A stretch of DNA of 64,000 nt from PNNG01 sp964577055. Lineage in GTDB: Bacteria > Bacteroidota > Bacteroidia > UBA7662. This document shows positions 17,912-27,255 of the stretch, one piece after another (within the stretch, counting starts at the first letter, position 1; every line of letters starts with the position of its first letter). Below the pieces are notes generated by a model. It had not been told where the DNA came from and made no database searches. It worked only from the letters and a program-made list of their open reading frames with translations. Position numbers and translations under genes: made by a program. Where the stretch lies: positions 102,119 through 166,118 of the forward strand of contig CAZNWC010000007.1 of assembly GCA_964577055.1 (NCBI GenBank). The letters run 5' to 3'.

Positions 17912-18199
17912 TTATGGGAGGTGATACAGTTGTTCGGTACTCCAGGCTTCGGCAGGGCTTGCGAATAAGGCTTTGGTTGCGGGCCAAACTTCTTGAAACA
18001 AAGGTGAATTGCGGTATTTTTCAAGGTCTTGGGCTGTTTCCCAATGACTGTACGTAAAAAATATGTGGCCGTCGCGTAGCAGTTGCAAGTGCTTACAGCC
18101 AGGGAAGTGCCGAATGGCTGTATGGTGTTTGGCAAAAAGGGCTTCGAAGGTTTCTACTTCATTGGCCTTAAATGTCATTTTAACTAGACGTACAATCAT
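17912..18199 (-). CDS. Antibiotic biosynthesis monooxygenase-like (dimeric alpha-beta barrel) protein
   Basis: A 95-residue protein resembling the ABM/DUF dimeric alpha-beta-barrel fold: MIVRLVKMTFKANEVETFEALF followed by PGCKHLQLLRDGHIFFTYSHWET and the helix LEKYRNSPLFQEVW. Such proteins range from quinol monooxygenases to heme-binding or structural relatives, so no substrate is assigned. The start at 18199 is chosen because it overlaps the stop of the upstream gene by four bases (ATGA) and because the longer frame upstream is basic and unlike the family. Confidence 0.8.
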   Translation of the reverse strand: MIVRLVKMTFKANEVETFEALFAKHHTAIRHFPGCKHLQLLRDGHIFFTYSHWETAQDLEKYRNSPLFQEVWPATKALFASPAEAWSTEQLYHLP

Positions 18200-19002
18200 G
18201 GTTTTTCGATGATGATGGGATCGCCGACACGTAGGCCGAGCAATCCGGATGCGTTGCCGCCGCGGATGGCGATTTGTAATAAATTGTTGTGGCCAAAGAA
18301 ACATGCGATGTCGGTGAGGTTTACATCTTCATAGCTGTTCACAAGGCGTGTGACTTGGTTTTCATGGCTCCTTCTTTTGCGCAAATGGATGATATAATCG
18401 TTGCTTTTGCCAATCCATTTTTTAAAGGTATTGCGATCGATATTGGTGATTACATTTTCGTATGCGTCGATGTACGTGGCTCTGCCTTGCAAGGTGTTTC
18501 CACTGCTTACGGGCAGTAGGTGCGTGAGCTCGCGGTAGGTTGTATAGGGTTCGCCGTATAGGTCGGCGGGATCTTCTCCCATTAAAAACGGTTGTAAGGC
18601 GGGCAGTACATCTGACAGTAGGCTGAAGGAATTTGCGATGGGTTTTCCTCCTTGCGGCACTATATAAGCCGTGAGGGCTGCATTTTCGGTGATGAGCGAA
18701 CAGATACCGTTGTCGGGCATCACGAAATAGTGCCCTTCGAAGGCGAATAAAATGAAATCGGCATGGTCGATTTGTGTGGAAGCAACATCGAGCAAGTGCA
18801 ATGAACCATCGGGGAAAAAATGAAAGGCATTTTTTAAAGCATAGGCTGCCTCTTGGAGGTTATATTTGCTAATATTGTGCGCCACATCAACCAGCTGTAT
18901 TCCGGGTTTTTGGCGGTACAAATGCCCTTTAACAGCGGCCAGGTATGGGTCGCTTAAGCCGTAGTCGGTGGTTAGGGTGATGTACTGGATCACAGGCAGC
19001 AT
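18196..19002 (-). CDS. SAM hydroxide adenosyltransferase family protein (DUF62)
   Basis: Member of the SAM hydrolase/chlorinase/fluorinase superfamily, whose common members hydrolyse S-adenosylmethionine to adenosine and methionine. The 268 residues begin near the family motif LTTDYGLSDPYLAAVKG, with DVAHNISKYNLQEAAYAL (about 40-57) and a C-terminal domain containing YIDAYENVITNI and a GLRVGDPI end. ATG at 19002 is preferred over upstream alternatives at 19101 because the motif follows directly. It is first in a two-gene - strand unit. Confidence 0.87.
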   Translation of the reverse strand: MLPVIQYITLTTDYGLSDPYLAAVKGHLYRQKPGIQLVDVAHNISKYNLQEAAYALKNAFHFFPDGSLHLLDVASTQIDHADFILFAFEGHYFVMPDNGICSLITENAALTAYIVPQGGKPIANSFSLLSDVLPALQPFLMGEDPADLYGEPYTTYRELTHLLPVSSGNTLQGRATYIDAYENVITNIDRNTFKKWIGKSNDYIIHLRKRRSHENQVTRLVNSYEDVNLTDIACFFGHNNLLQIAIRGGNASGLLGLRVGDPIIIEKP

Positions 19003-19013
19003 TTGACTGGCAG

Positions 19014-19021
19014 CAAATTTA
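19014..19021 (-). promoter_or_regulatory. Bacteroidota-type -7 box for the DUF62 gene
   Basis: On the - strand the sequence reads TAAATTTG, matching TAnnTTTG, 11 bases before the ATG at 19002. The leader would be only a few bases long. No good -33 element is visible. Confidence 0.45.
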
Positions 19022-19038
19022 GCTAAAAGGCACAGCCA

Positions 19039-20007
19039 TTGGTAGAATTTACATTTAAGCTCGAAGCGATTGATCCGCTTGAATTTTTTGGTGCAAATCA
19101 TTTGCGCTTGAAAACCTTACGTTCGGCATTCCCCGATTTGAAGTTTACGGCCCGGGGCGACCAATTGGTGGTGGGAGGTGAGGCACTTTCTTTGGATCGG
19201 TTTCAAGAACGATTCGAAAGAATCGTTGCGCATTACGCCAAACATGACCGCTTGTCGGATGAAGATTTCGCACTCCTTTTGCTCGATCAGGATGTGTTGG
19301 CTTTTTCGCATCTGAATAGCGATGAGCCTATCGTTTTTGGTCCAAACGGCTTGGTGGTCCGCGCACGTTCTGCCAACCAGAAGCGCATGGTAGAGTTGAT
19401 TGGTTTCAACGACATTCTCTTTGCAGTGGGTCCTGCCGGATCAGGCAAGACGTATACTGCTGTGGCTTTGGCTGTACGTGCCTTGAAAAACAGAGAAGTA
19501 AAAAAAATCATCTTGACCCGTCCAGCGGTGGAAGCAGGGGAGAACCTGGGCTTTTTGCCAGGTGATTTGAAAGAAAAGATAGATCCGTATTTGCGGCCGT
19601 TGTACGATGCTTTGGAGGATATGCTTCCGCCGGCCAAGCTTGCCAAGTACATCGAAGACAACATTATCGAAATTGCTCCATTGGCTTTTATGCGTGGAAG
19701 AACCCTCGATAAAGCCTTTGTCATTCTGGACGAAGCCCAAAACTGTACCGAAATGCAGATCAAAATGTTTTTGACACGCATGGGACCAACAGCAAAATTC
19801 ATTATCACTGGTGATTTGACGCAAATTGATTTGCCCCGGCAGCAGCGTTCGGGTTTGCCGCAGGCTTTGCGCTTGTTGCAGGGCGTTGAAGGCATTGGGC
19901 AGGTGTTTTTGCACGCGAACGATGTGGTACGCCACCGTTTGGTAAAAGACATCATCCGTGCCTATGAAGCCAATGATGAAGCGCGTAAACAACAAAACCT
20001 CTCTTGA
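19039..20007 (+). CDS. phoH: PhoH-like ATPase
   Basis: PhoH family P-loop ATPase, related to the N-terminal part of superfamily 1 helicases; its cellular role is RNA-linked but not settled. The 322 residues have Walker A GPAGSGKT at about 131-138 and a Walker B-like ILDEAQN near 229-235, followed by MFLTRMGPTAKFIITGD. The only start upstream of the conserved N-terminus is TTG at 19039, because an in-frame stop lies at 19024-19026. purC follows after one base; the phoH-purC pair is common in Bacteroidota. Confidence 0.92.
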   Translation: MVEFTFKLEAIDPLEFFGANHLRLKTLRSAFPDLKFTARGDQLVVGGEALSLDRFQERFERIVAHYAKHDRLSDEDFALLLLDQDVLAFSHLNSDEPIVFGPNGLVVRARSANQKRMVELIGFNDILFAVGPAGSGKTYTAVALAVRALKNREVKKIILTRPAVEAGENLGFLPGDLKEKIDPYLRPLYDALEDMLPPAKLAKYIEDNIIEIAPLAFMRGRTLDKAFVILDEAQNCTEMQIKMFLTRMGPTAKFIITGDLTQIDLPRQQRSGLPQALRLLQGVEGIGQVFLHANDVVRHRLVKDIIRAYEANDEARKQQNLS

Positions 20008-20008
20008 T

Positions 20009-20959
20009 ATGGCTTTAGCCCGTACCCAATTTCAGTTCCCGAAACAAACCGCTGTTTACCACGGCAAAGTGCGTGACGTATACACCATCGATGATAAGTT
20101 CCTGGTGATGGTTGCCAGCGATCGCATATCGGCATTCGATGTAGTGCTGCCGCGGCCCATTCCTTACAAAGGACAGGTTTTGAACCAAACAGCCGCCTTT
20201 TTCTTGCAAGCAACCGCGGATGTGGTGCCGAATTGGTTGTTGGCTACACCCGACCCAAATGTGGCCATTGGGTACAAGGCAGAACCGTTTCCGGTAGAAA
20301 TGGTGATCCGCGGTTACTTGGCAGGTCATGCCTGGAGAGAGTACAAGGCTGGCAAACGTGTGCTTTGTGGGGTTCCGTTGCCCGATGGCTTGCGTGAAAA
20401 CGATCGTCTGCCCGCGCCCATCATCACCCCGAGCACCAAAGCACACGAAGGCCACGATGAAGACATTTCACGCGAAGAGATTTTATCGAGCGGATTGGTG
20501 CAGGAGTCGCACTACCTCCAACTTGAAGCGTATACGCGGGCGTTGTTTCAGCGAGGCTCTGAAATGGCAGCCGCAAAGGGGCTTATTTTGGTGGATACAA
20601 AGTATGAATTTGGCCTGCATGACGGGCGTGTGGTGCTGATTGACGAGGTACACACACCCGACTCGTCGCGGTATTTTTATGCTGATGGTTATGCAGAACG
20701 CCAGGCAGCAGGAACCCCGCAAAAGCAACTATCGAAAGAATTTGTGCGCCAATGGCTTATTGACAATGGCTTTCAAGGGAAAGATGGTCAAACAGTGCCT
20801 GAAATGAGCGATGCATGGCTCGAGACCATCAGTGAGCGATACATTGAGCTCTTTGAAGGCATTACAGGCAGCCGGTTCGAAAAGGCTGATATCGCGCAAA
20901 TGGAAGACCGTATTTACAAATCTGTAAGCCTTGCATTGGAGCAACTCAGCGAAGCTTAA
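20009..20959 (+). CDS. purC: Phosphoribosylaminoimidazole-succinocarboxamide synthase
   Basis: SAICAR synthase, the ATP-dependent enzyme joining CAIR and aspartate in purine synthesis. The 316 residues show YHGKVRDVYTIDDKFLVMVASDRISAFD in pieces (about 14-41), the substrate loop VIRGYLAGHAWREY (about 98-111), and ILVDTKYEFG plus DEVHTPDSSRY near 195-222. The ATG at 20009 is one base after phoH and is preferred over in-frame starts inside phoH. The protein belongs to the longer, about 300-residue class. Confidence 0.95.
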   Translation: MALARTQFQFPKQTAVYHGKVRDVYTIDDKFLVMVASDRISAFDVVLPRPIPYKGQVLNQTAAFFLQATADVVPNWLLATPDPNVAIGYKAEPFPVEMVIRGYLAGHAWREYKAGKRVLCGVPLPDGLRENDRLPAPIITPSTKAHEGHDEDISREEILSSGLVQESHYLQLEAYTRALFQRGSEMAAAKGLILVDTKYEFGLHDGRVVLIDEVHTPDSSRYFYADGYAERQAAGTPQKQLSKEFVRQWLIDNGFQGKDGQTVPEMSDAWLETISERYIELFEGITGSRFEKADIAQMEDRIYKSVSLALEQLSEA

Positions 20960-20993
20960 CGAATTTTAGCAGCCCGCAGCTCGAATTGTCGGG

Positions 20994-21001
20994 TATATTT
21001 G
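20994..21001 (+). promoter_or_regulatory. Bacteroidota-type -7 box for the metalloprotease gene
   Basis: TATATTTG matches TAnnTTTG, 17 bases before the ATG at 21019. It lies 34 bases after purC, so the metalloprotease gene probably has its own transcript. The -33 element is unclear. Confidence 0.5.
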
Positions 21002-21018
21002 ATATTTACTAACCGTTT

Positions 21019-23634
21019 ATGATGAAAAAATTACTCTTCGTGAGCTTGGTCATGGGCTGGGCAATTGCCATGCAGCCTGCAGAAGCTCAATTCCGCAAAA
21101 AGAAAAAGGAGCCGGAAAAACCAGCTGCAGCTGCCCAAAAGCCCGCCGAACAAACGGGCAAAAAGGCCAGTATTGCTTCAAAAACCAAAAACACCGTGGC
21201 CTTCAAAGGCCTCATGACGGTTTATCAAGACACTACCGACGGCAAAACTTATTTGCTTTTGAAGAAGGACCAGCTTGGCCAAGAGTTTATTTATTGGAGT
21301 TATGCTGAAAATGGTTTGGCCCGCGTAGGATTGAACCGTGGTGCCTTCCGATACAATCAGGTATTTAAGGTAAACCGCTATTTCGATCGGATTGATTTTG
21401 AGGTACAGAATACCGGGTTTTATTTCGATCCAGCGAACCCATTGAGCAAAAGCGCATCGGCCAATGTGAGTCCGGCTTTGCTACTCAGCGAAAAAATTGT
21501 GGCTGAAGATGAAAAATCGGGCGATCTGTTGATTGAAGCCGGCAATTTGTTTTTGGATGAAAAACTGGACCGGGTGAAACCACCTCGTCCGGAAGGGCCT
21601 TTTGCCGCCGCCATGTTTGCCTTGGGCAATTTGAACAAAGGCAAGTCGAAGTACGTGCATATTCGCAGCTATCCGGCCAATACCGATGTGGTAGTAGATT
21701 TGGTATACGACAATCCAGCTGCCTCGAATCCTGGTGGCAAAGACGTAACGGATCCCCGTGCGGTGACGGTGCGCATGCAGCACAGCATCATTGCCATGCC
21801 CAAAAACGACTTTAAGCCCCGTAGGGATGATTTTCGCGTTGGTTATTTTGGGCAGCAGGTGGATGATATGACCAGCCCGTCGGCCACCAATTACCGCGAT
21901 GTCATCAACCGCTGGCATTTGGTGAAAAAAGACCCTAATGCCGCTTTGAGCGAGCCTGTTGAACCCATTGTATGGTGGGTTGAGAATACGACGCCCATTG
22001 AATTTCGCGATATCATTGTAAAAGCCGGTCTCAAATGGAACGAAGCTTTTGAGAAGGCGGGCTTCAAAAATGCGGTAGAAGTACGCATCCAGCCTGATAC
22101 GGCCGATTGGGATGCTGGCGACATCCGCTACAATGTATTGCGTTGGACATCCTCTCCATATCCTCCCTTTGGTGGATACGGCCCCAGCTTTGTTAACCCG
22201 TTGACGGGCCAAATTTTAGGCGCCGACATCATGTTGGAATATGTATTTGTGAGCAACCGCATCAAGCAAGCGGCTTTGTTCAACAATGCCGGACTTTTGA
22301 ATTTGTTTGAGGAAGATCCTCATGTAGGCGAGGGCATGGGTGAGGCGCACGTTTGTAAGTCGGGGCAATACCTTCAGCACAATTACCTCTTGGGCATGCA
22401 GGCCCTCGAATTGGCTGGTGCCAGTGCTGAACGTAAGCAGCGCTATTTAGAGGAGTCGTTGTACTACCTGGTATTGCACGAAATGGGCCATACCCTGGGG
22501 TTGAACCACAACATGAAGGCCAGTCAATTGCACTTGCCCAAGGATTTGCACAATATGGAGCTCACCCGCTCGGTTGGCTTGGTAGGCTCGGTGATGGATT
22601 ATCCGGCTGTGAATTTGCATCCCGACCAAAACAAGCAGGGACAGTACTTTACAACCAAGCCTGGTCCTTATGATATGTGGGCCATTGAATATGGCTACAG
22701 TGCCTCGCTGGAAGATGAAGCAGCTGAAGAGGCGCGTTTGCAGCGCATTTTGGCCCGCAGCACAGAGCCTGCATTGATTTTCGGCAACGATGCAGATGAT
22801 ATGCGTGCCCCTGGCAAGGCTATTGATCCCCGCGTGAATGTGAACGACATGAGTGGCGATGCCATTTCCTACAGTGTTGAACGCATGCAAATGGTGAACA
22901 AGATGTACAATGATTTGCTGCAGAAATACAGCAAAGAAGAAGGCTCTTACCAAGAGTTGTTGCAAGCCTACAGCATTTTGGGAGGTGAAAGCATGAATGC
23001 AGCCAATACCATCAGCCGCTACATCGGCGGTGTGTATGTTGAGCGCAGCGTGGTTGGACAACCCAATGCCAAAGTCCCTTTTACGCCTGTGAGCAAGACA
23101 GACCAGCAGCGTGCCATGGCAGCTTTGAATACTTATTTGTTTGCCCCGAATGCTTTTGATGCTGCAGCACCTTTGTACCAATATTTGCAGATTCAGCGTC
23201 GTGGTTTCAACTTCTTCTCGCAAACGGAGGATCCTAAAATTCATCAGCGTGCATTAAACATGCAACGTTCTGTTATGGCGCACATCTTGCATCCTGCAAC
23301 CTTGCAGCGTGTAAGTGACAGCCGGTTGTATGGCAACCAATATACATTGGCTGATTTGTTCAATGAGTTGACCGATGGTGTTTTCAAGGCTGATATGGGC
23401 GGCAAGGTGAACGGTTTCCGTCAGAATTTACAAGTGGAATATGTGAACAAGCTCATTGAGATTGCAGGTTTGGGCAGCCGTGTGTCGAATTACGATGCTG
23501 CCAGTCAAGCGATGGCATTGGCGCAACTCAACAAGCTCAATGTGCAGCTTAAGTCAGCTGCCGGAGATGCTGAAACCAAAGCCCACCGTGATTTTTTGCG
23601 CTTCAAGATAGATCAGGCCATGAAGAAGTCTTAA
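21019..23634 (+). CDS. Secreted zinc-dependent metalloprotease (DUF5117/DUF4953 type)
   Basis: Large exported zinc peptidase of a family frequent in Bacteroidota. The 871 residues start with a signal peptide ending near AEAQ (residues about 1-23), followed by a Lys/Ala/Pro-rich linker. The metzincin-type site HEMGHTLGLNH is at 487-497: three zinc His and the catalytic Glu are all present. The regions before and after match the DUF5117 and DUF4953 arrangement as remembered. Natural substrates are unknown. It is monocistronic, between its own -7 box and a terminator. Confidence 0.88.
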   Translation: MMKKLLFVSLVMGWAIAMQPAEAQFRKKKKEPEKPAAAAQKPAEQTGKKASIASKTKNTVAFKGLMTVYQDTTDGKTYLLLKKDQLGQEFIYWSYAENGLARVGLNRGAFRYNQVFKVNRYFDRIDFEVQNTGFYFDPANPLSKSASANVSPALLLSEKIVAEDEKSGDLLIEAGNLFLDEKLDRVKPPRPEGPFAAAMFALGNLNKGKSKYVHIRSYPANTDVVVDLVYDNPAASNPGGKDVTDPRAVTVRMQHSIIAMPKNDFKPRRDDFRVGYFGQQVDDMTSPSATNYRDVINRWHLVKKDPNAALSEPVEPIVWWVENTTPIEFRDIIVKAGLKWNEAFEKAGFKNAVEVRIQPDTADWDAGDIRYNVLRWTSSPYPPFGGYGPSFVNPLTGQILGADIMLEYVFVSNRIKQAALFNNAGLLNLFEEDPHVGEGMGEAHVCKSGQYLQHNYLLGMQALELAGASAERKQRYLEESLYYLVLHEMGHTLGLNHNMKASQLHLPKDLHNMELTRSVGLVGSVMDYPAVNLHPDQNKQGQYFTTKPGPYDMWAIEYGYSASLEDEAAEEARLQRILARSTEPALIFGNDADDMRAPGKAIDPRVNVNDMSGDAISYSVERMQMVNKMYNDLLQKYSKEEGSYQELLQAYSILGGESMNAANTISRYIGGVYVERSVVGQPNAKVPFTPVSKTDQQRAMAALNTYLFAPNAFDAAAPLYQYLQIQRRGFNFFSQTEDPKIHQRALNMQRSVMAHILHPATLQRVSDSRLYGNQYTLADLFNELTDGVFKADMGGKVNGFRQNLQVEYVNKLIEIAGLGSRVSNYDAASQAMALAQLNKLNVQLKSAAGDAETKAHRDFLRFKIDQAMKKS

Positions 23635-23684
23635 AGTCATATCTACATAGTATAGATGCCTTTAAATATAACCTCATCATTACG

Positions 23685-23706
23685 AGCGCCCTCAGGGGCG
23701 CTTTTT
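23685..23706 (+). terminator. Rho-independent terminator after the metalloprotease gene
   Basis: Stem AGCGCCC/GGGCGCT with a short loop (23685-23702), followed by TTTT. It lies 50 bases after the stop and separates the metalloprotease gene from the oxidase operon. Confidence 0.85.
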
Positions 23707-23801
23707 ATTTGGAAAGAGGCCATCTTGGGCTACACTTGTTTAGAAGCGTTTTAATTTTTTAACAAGCAGTGATTCTGGTCGCCTCAGGGTCAATATTTTT
23801 C

Positions 23802-23809
23802 TATATTTG
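23802..23809 (+). promoter_or_regulatory. Bacteroidota-type -7 box for the cytochrome oxidase operon
   Basis: TATATTTG matches TAnnTTTG and lies about 120 bases before the preferred coxB start at 23926. The predicted transcript would have a leader of roughly 110 bases. The upstream region is AT-rich but the -33 element is not clear. Confidence 0.55.
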
Positions 23810-23925
23810 CGGATGTTTTAAAATCCGGAAAAATGCGTTTTCGGCCAAACCAACGCCTTCTCGTGTTGTTTGTAAGTCATATGCATCCCGGATTTGGAAG
23901 AAGCGTTCAAATTGACACCTATAAG

Positions 23926-25347
23926 ATGAAGTTTCAAAGCTTTTCTGCCGCTAAATGGCTCAGCTCAGCACTGCTGGCTGTGATGATTGGATGTATGGCC
24001 CAAGTGGCCGTAGCTCAGCCCACGGGAGCCGAGTTGTTTAACAACAATTGCGCAGCTTGTCACAAGATTGATCAGGACTTGGTAGGTCCGGCCCTGAAGG
24101 GCATCCACGACCGCCGCGACGAAGCTTGGTTGATCAAGTGGATCCGCAATTCACAGGCAGTGATTGCCTCTGGCGATCAGTATGCAGTTGATCTGTACAA
24201 CAAATGGAACAAGGTAGCCATGCCCGCGTATGACTGGACCGATGACGAAATTAAATCGGTTTTGGCCTACGTCAAAGAGCAGGAGGCTGCAGTAGCTACC
24301 CAGGCAACAGCTGGTGCTGGTGGTGCTGAGGGTGCAGCAGTTGCCAAAAAAGATGGTTGGGGCAACGGTCCGATGATCATCCTTACTTTCATCATGTTGG
24401 GCGCTTTGTTGTTGTATGCAGGTCGTGTTGTATCGGCCCGTTACAAACTTAAAGGTGTTCGTTTGTTCAACTGGAACAATATCAATGGCATCCTTTTCAT
24501 TGTGTTTTTGGTGGTGGGTATGGCTTTGGTGGCCTTCCAGTTCTTGAAATACATGAAGTTTACCTTGCCAGTTGCTGCTTCTGAACACGGTGTGGTGTTA
24601 GACCAAATGTTGGCTATCACATTTTGGATCACTTTTGTGGTGTTTGTGATTACCCATATTTTGCTGTTCAGCTATGCTTTTATTTACCGCAACCAAGGCA
24701 AGGAGAGCAAAGCGCTTTATTATCCCGATAACCACAAACTGGAATTTTTCTGGACAGTTATCCCAGCCATTGTATTGACGGTATTGGTGCTTTATGGCAC
24801 CAAGGTATGGCGCGAGATTACCCAAGGTGAAATGGAAGAGAACAGGGTTGAATTGGAGTTGTTCGCCTATCAGTTTGGTTGGCAGGCCCGCTTCCCTGGC
24901 ACCGACGGCAAATTGGGTGGACACGATTTCCGCATGATCAGTGCCACCAACAGCATGGGTATCGATGATAAAGACCCGAATGCACAAGACGACTTGTTGG
25001 TTCCTGAAGTGTATTTGCCGGTAAATCGCCAGGTGGTATTGCGTTTGCGTGCCCGTGATGTGATTCACTCAGCTTATTTGCCACACTTCCGTGTACAAAT
25101 GAACGTAGTGCCTGGTATGCCAACGCAATTTGCTTTTACGCCTACCATGACCACAGAGGAAATGCGCGAAAAAACCAATAATTACAATTTCAATTACGAA
25201 TTGGCCTGTAACAAAATTTGTGGTGCTGCCCACTTCAATATGCGCATGAAGTTCGTTGTTGTAAGTGAAGCTGAATATGAGGCCTGGTTGGCCAAACAGC
25301 GTACTTACTTCCGAAAGGCTGAAGCCCAAACCGCATCGATCAATTAA
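23926..25347 (+). CDS. coxB: Cytochrome c oxidase subunit II with fused N-terminal cytochrome c domain
   Basis: Electron entry subunit of the caa3-type terminal oxidase. The 473 residues contain a signal peptide (about 1-31), a cytochrome c domain with CAACH at 42-46, three or four hydrophobic segments, and a C-terminal cupredoxin domain. The CuA ligands are intact: His 381, Cys 428, Cys 432, His 436 and Met 439. Having the cytochrome before rather than after the CuA domain is unlike Bacillus or Thermus caa3. An ATG at 23833 also opens the frame, but 23926 gives a clean signal peptide. The cytochrome domain matches that of ActA at 79 of 89 residues. Confidence 0.94.
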   Translation: MKFQSFSAAKWLSSALLAVMIGCMAQVAVAQPTGAELFNNNCAACHKIDQDLVGPALKGIHDRRDEAWLIKWIRNSQAVIASGDQYAVDLYNKWNKVAMPAYDWTDDEIKSVLAYVKEQEAAVATQATAGAGGAEGAAVAKKDGWGNGPMIILTFIMLGALLLYAGRVVSARYKLKGVRLFNWNNINGILFIVFLVVGMALVAFQFLKYMKFTLPVAASEHGVVLDQMLAITFWITFVVFVITHILLFSYAFIYRNQGKESKALYYPDNHKLEFFWTVIPAIVLTVLVLYGTKVWREITQGEMEENRVELELFAYQFGWQARFPGTDGKLGGHDFRMISATNSMGIDDKDPNAQDDLLVPEVYLPVNRQVVLRLRARDVIHSAYLPHFRVQMNVVPGMPTQFAFTPTMTTEEMREKTNNYNFNYELACNKICGAAHFNMRMKFVVVSEAEYEAWLAKQRTYFRKAEAQTASIN

Positions 25348-25375
25348 TCATACAAGAGAAAAAGGTTAAAGAGAT

Positions 25376-27253
25376 ATGTCGCACAATCACGAACACCACC
25401 ACGATCACCATCAGGAAAGCTTCATTTCGAAGTACATTTTTTCGATGGATCACAAGATGATTGCCAAGCAGTACCTGATTACAGGTATGATCATGGCAGT
25501 TATCGCCGCGTTGCTTTCGCTTTTGTTCCGCTTGCAATTGGGCTGGCCAGAGGATACTTTTCCTTGGTTGGAGTCGTTGCTGGGCGATTGGGGCAAAGGT
25601 GGTCGCCTTGACCCGAATTTTTACCTGGCATTGGTAACCATGCACGGTACCTTGATGGTATTCTTTGTATTGACTGCCGGCTTGAGTGGTACTTTTTCTA
25701 ACCTGCTTATTCCTTTCCAGATTGGTGCCCGTGACATGGCATCGCCCTTCATGAACATGTTGAGCTACTGGCTCTTCTTCTTGTCGAGCGTTATCATGTT
25801 GGTGTCGTTGTTTGTGGAAAGCGGTCCTGCGGCAGCTGGCTGGACGATTTATCCGCCACTTTCGGCCCTGCCTCAAGCCGTTCCTGGTTCGGGCTTGGGT
25901 ATGACCCTCTGGTTGATTTCGATGACCTTGTTCATTGCATCGTCGCTGATGGGTTCATTGAATTACATCACCACCATTTTGAATATGCGTACTGTGGGCA
26001 TGAAAATGACCCGCATGCCTTTGACCATTTGGTCGTTCCTCACTACCTCAATCCTTGGTGTGCTTTCTTTCCCTGTATTGTTGGCTGCTGCTGTATTGCT
26101 CATTTTCGACCGCAGCTTTGGCACCAGCTTTTATTTGAGCGATATCTTTATTGCAGGTGAAGCGTTGAACCGTCAGGGTGGATCGCCTATTTTATTCCAG
26201 CATTTGTTCTGGTTCTTAGGTCACCCCGAAGTGTACATTGTATTGATGCCAGCTTTGGGTATCACCTCAGAAATCATTGCCACCAACGCCCGTAAGCCCA
26301 TTTTCGGTTACCGCGCCATGATTGGTTCGCTCTTGGGTATCTCCTTCTTGTCGTTCATCGTGTGGGGTCACCACATGTTTGTAACGGGCATGAATCCCTT
26401 CTTGGGCAATGTATTTATGATCTTGACCCTTGTAATTGCCGTACCATCTGCCGTAAAAACATTCAACTACCTTGCGACTTTGTGGAAGGGTAACATCCGT
26501 TTTACGCCAGCCATGTTGTTTGCCATTGGCTTGGTATCCCTCTTTATTTCGGGAGGTTTGACAGGTATTTACTTGGGTAATGCAGCCCTCGATATCAATT
26601 TGCACGATACGTACTTCGTGGTTGCGCACTTTCACTTGGTAATGGGTTCTGCATCTATGTTTGGCATGTTGGCCGGTGTATACCACTGGTATCCCAAGAT
26701 GTTTGGCAAGTTGATGAATGAAAAGTTGGGTTACCTGCACTTCTGGTTGACTTTTGCTGCAGTATACATGGTATTCTTCCCGATGCACTTCATGGGCTTG
26801 GATGGTGTTCCTCGTCGTTATTACAACTTCACCGGTTTTGAATATATGGCTGAGTGGATGGATTTGAACCGTTTTATTTCGGTGTCGGCCATACTGGGTT
26901 CAGCTGCCCAGTTGATTTTTATTTGGAACTTCTTCTACAGCATCCGCAAGGGCAAAGACGCTCCTCAGAATCCTTGGAATTCGAACACCTTGGAGTGGAC
27001 TACTCCGGTTGAGCGCATTCACGGCAACTGGCCTGGCGAAATCCCTCATGTACACCGTTGGCCATATGACTACAGCGTGCCTGGTGCCCCGCAGGATTTT
27101 ATCCCACAAACTGTAAAGGACGACGATTTGCCTGAGACGCTACGTGCACCAAAAGCTGTACCAGCGCCTGAGCATGCTGCTACGCCATCGTCTGCTACCG
27201 AAACTGTATTGTTTAGCCGTTTCTTGAATCTCTTTGGCTTGAAGCGGGCCTGA
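25376..27253 (+). CDS. coxA: Cytochrome c oxidase subunit I
   Basis: Catalytic subunit of the heme-copper oxygen reductase, reducing oxygen to water with proton pumping. The 625 residues include the heme a ligands His 90 (in MHGTLM) and His 420, heme a3 ligand His 418 (AHFH), and CuB ligands His 283 (GHPEVY, with the cross-linked Tyr 287) and His 332-333 (WGHHMF). The N-terminus is very His-rich (HNHEHHHDHH), possibly metal-binding. It follows coxB by 28 bases and precedes ctaA by two. Confidence 0.97.
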   Translation: MSHNHEHHHDHHQESFISKYIFSMDHKMIAKQYLITGMIMAVIAALLSLLFRLQLGWPEDTFPWLESLLGDWGKGGRLDPNFYLALVTMHGTLMVFFVLTAGLSGTFSNLLIPFQIGARDMASPFMNMLSYWLFFLSSVIMLVSLFVESGPAAAGWTIYPPLSALPQAVPGSGLGMTLWLISMTLFIASSLMGSLNYITTILNMRTVGMKMTRMPLTIWSFLTTSILGVLSFPVLLAAAVLLIFDRSFGTSFYLSDIFIAGEALNRQGGSPILFQHLFWFLGHPEVYIVLMPALGITSEIIATNARKPIFGYRAMIGSLLGISFLSFIVWGHHMFVTGMNPFLGNVFMILTLVIAVPSAVKTFNYLATLWKGNIRFTPAMLFAIGLVSLFISGGLTGIYLGNAALDINLHDTYFVVAHFHLVMGSASMFGMLAGVYHWYPKMFGKLMNEKLGYLHFWLTFAAVYMVFFPMHFMGLDGVPRRYYNFTGFEYMAEWMDLNRFISVSAILGSAAQLIFIWNFFYSIRKGKDAPQNPWNSNTLEWTTPVERIHGNWPGEIPHVHRWPYDYSVPGAPQDFIPQTVKDDDLPETLRAPKAVPAPEHAATPSSATETVLFSRFLNLFGLKRA

Positions 27254-27255
27254 TA

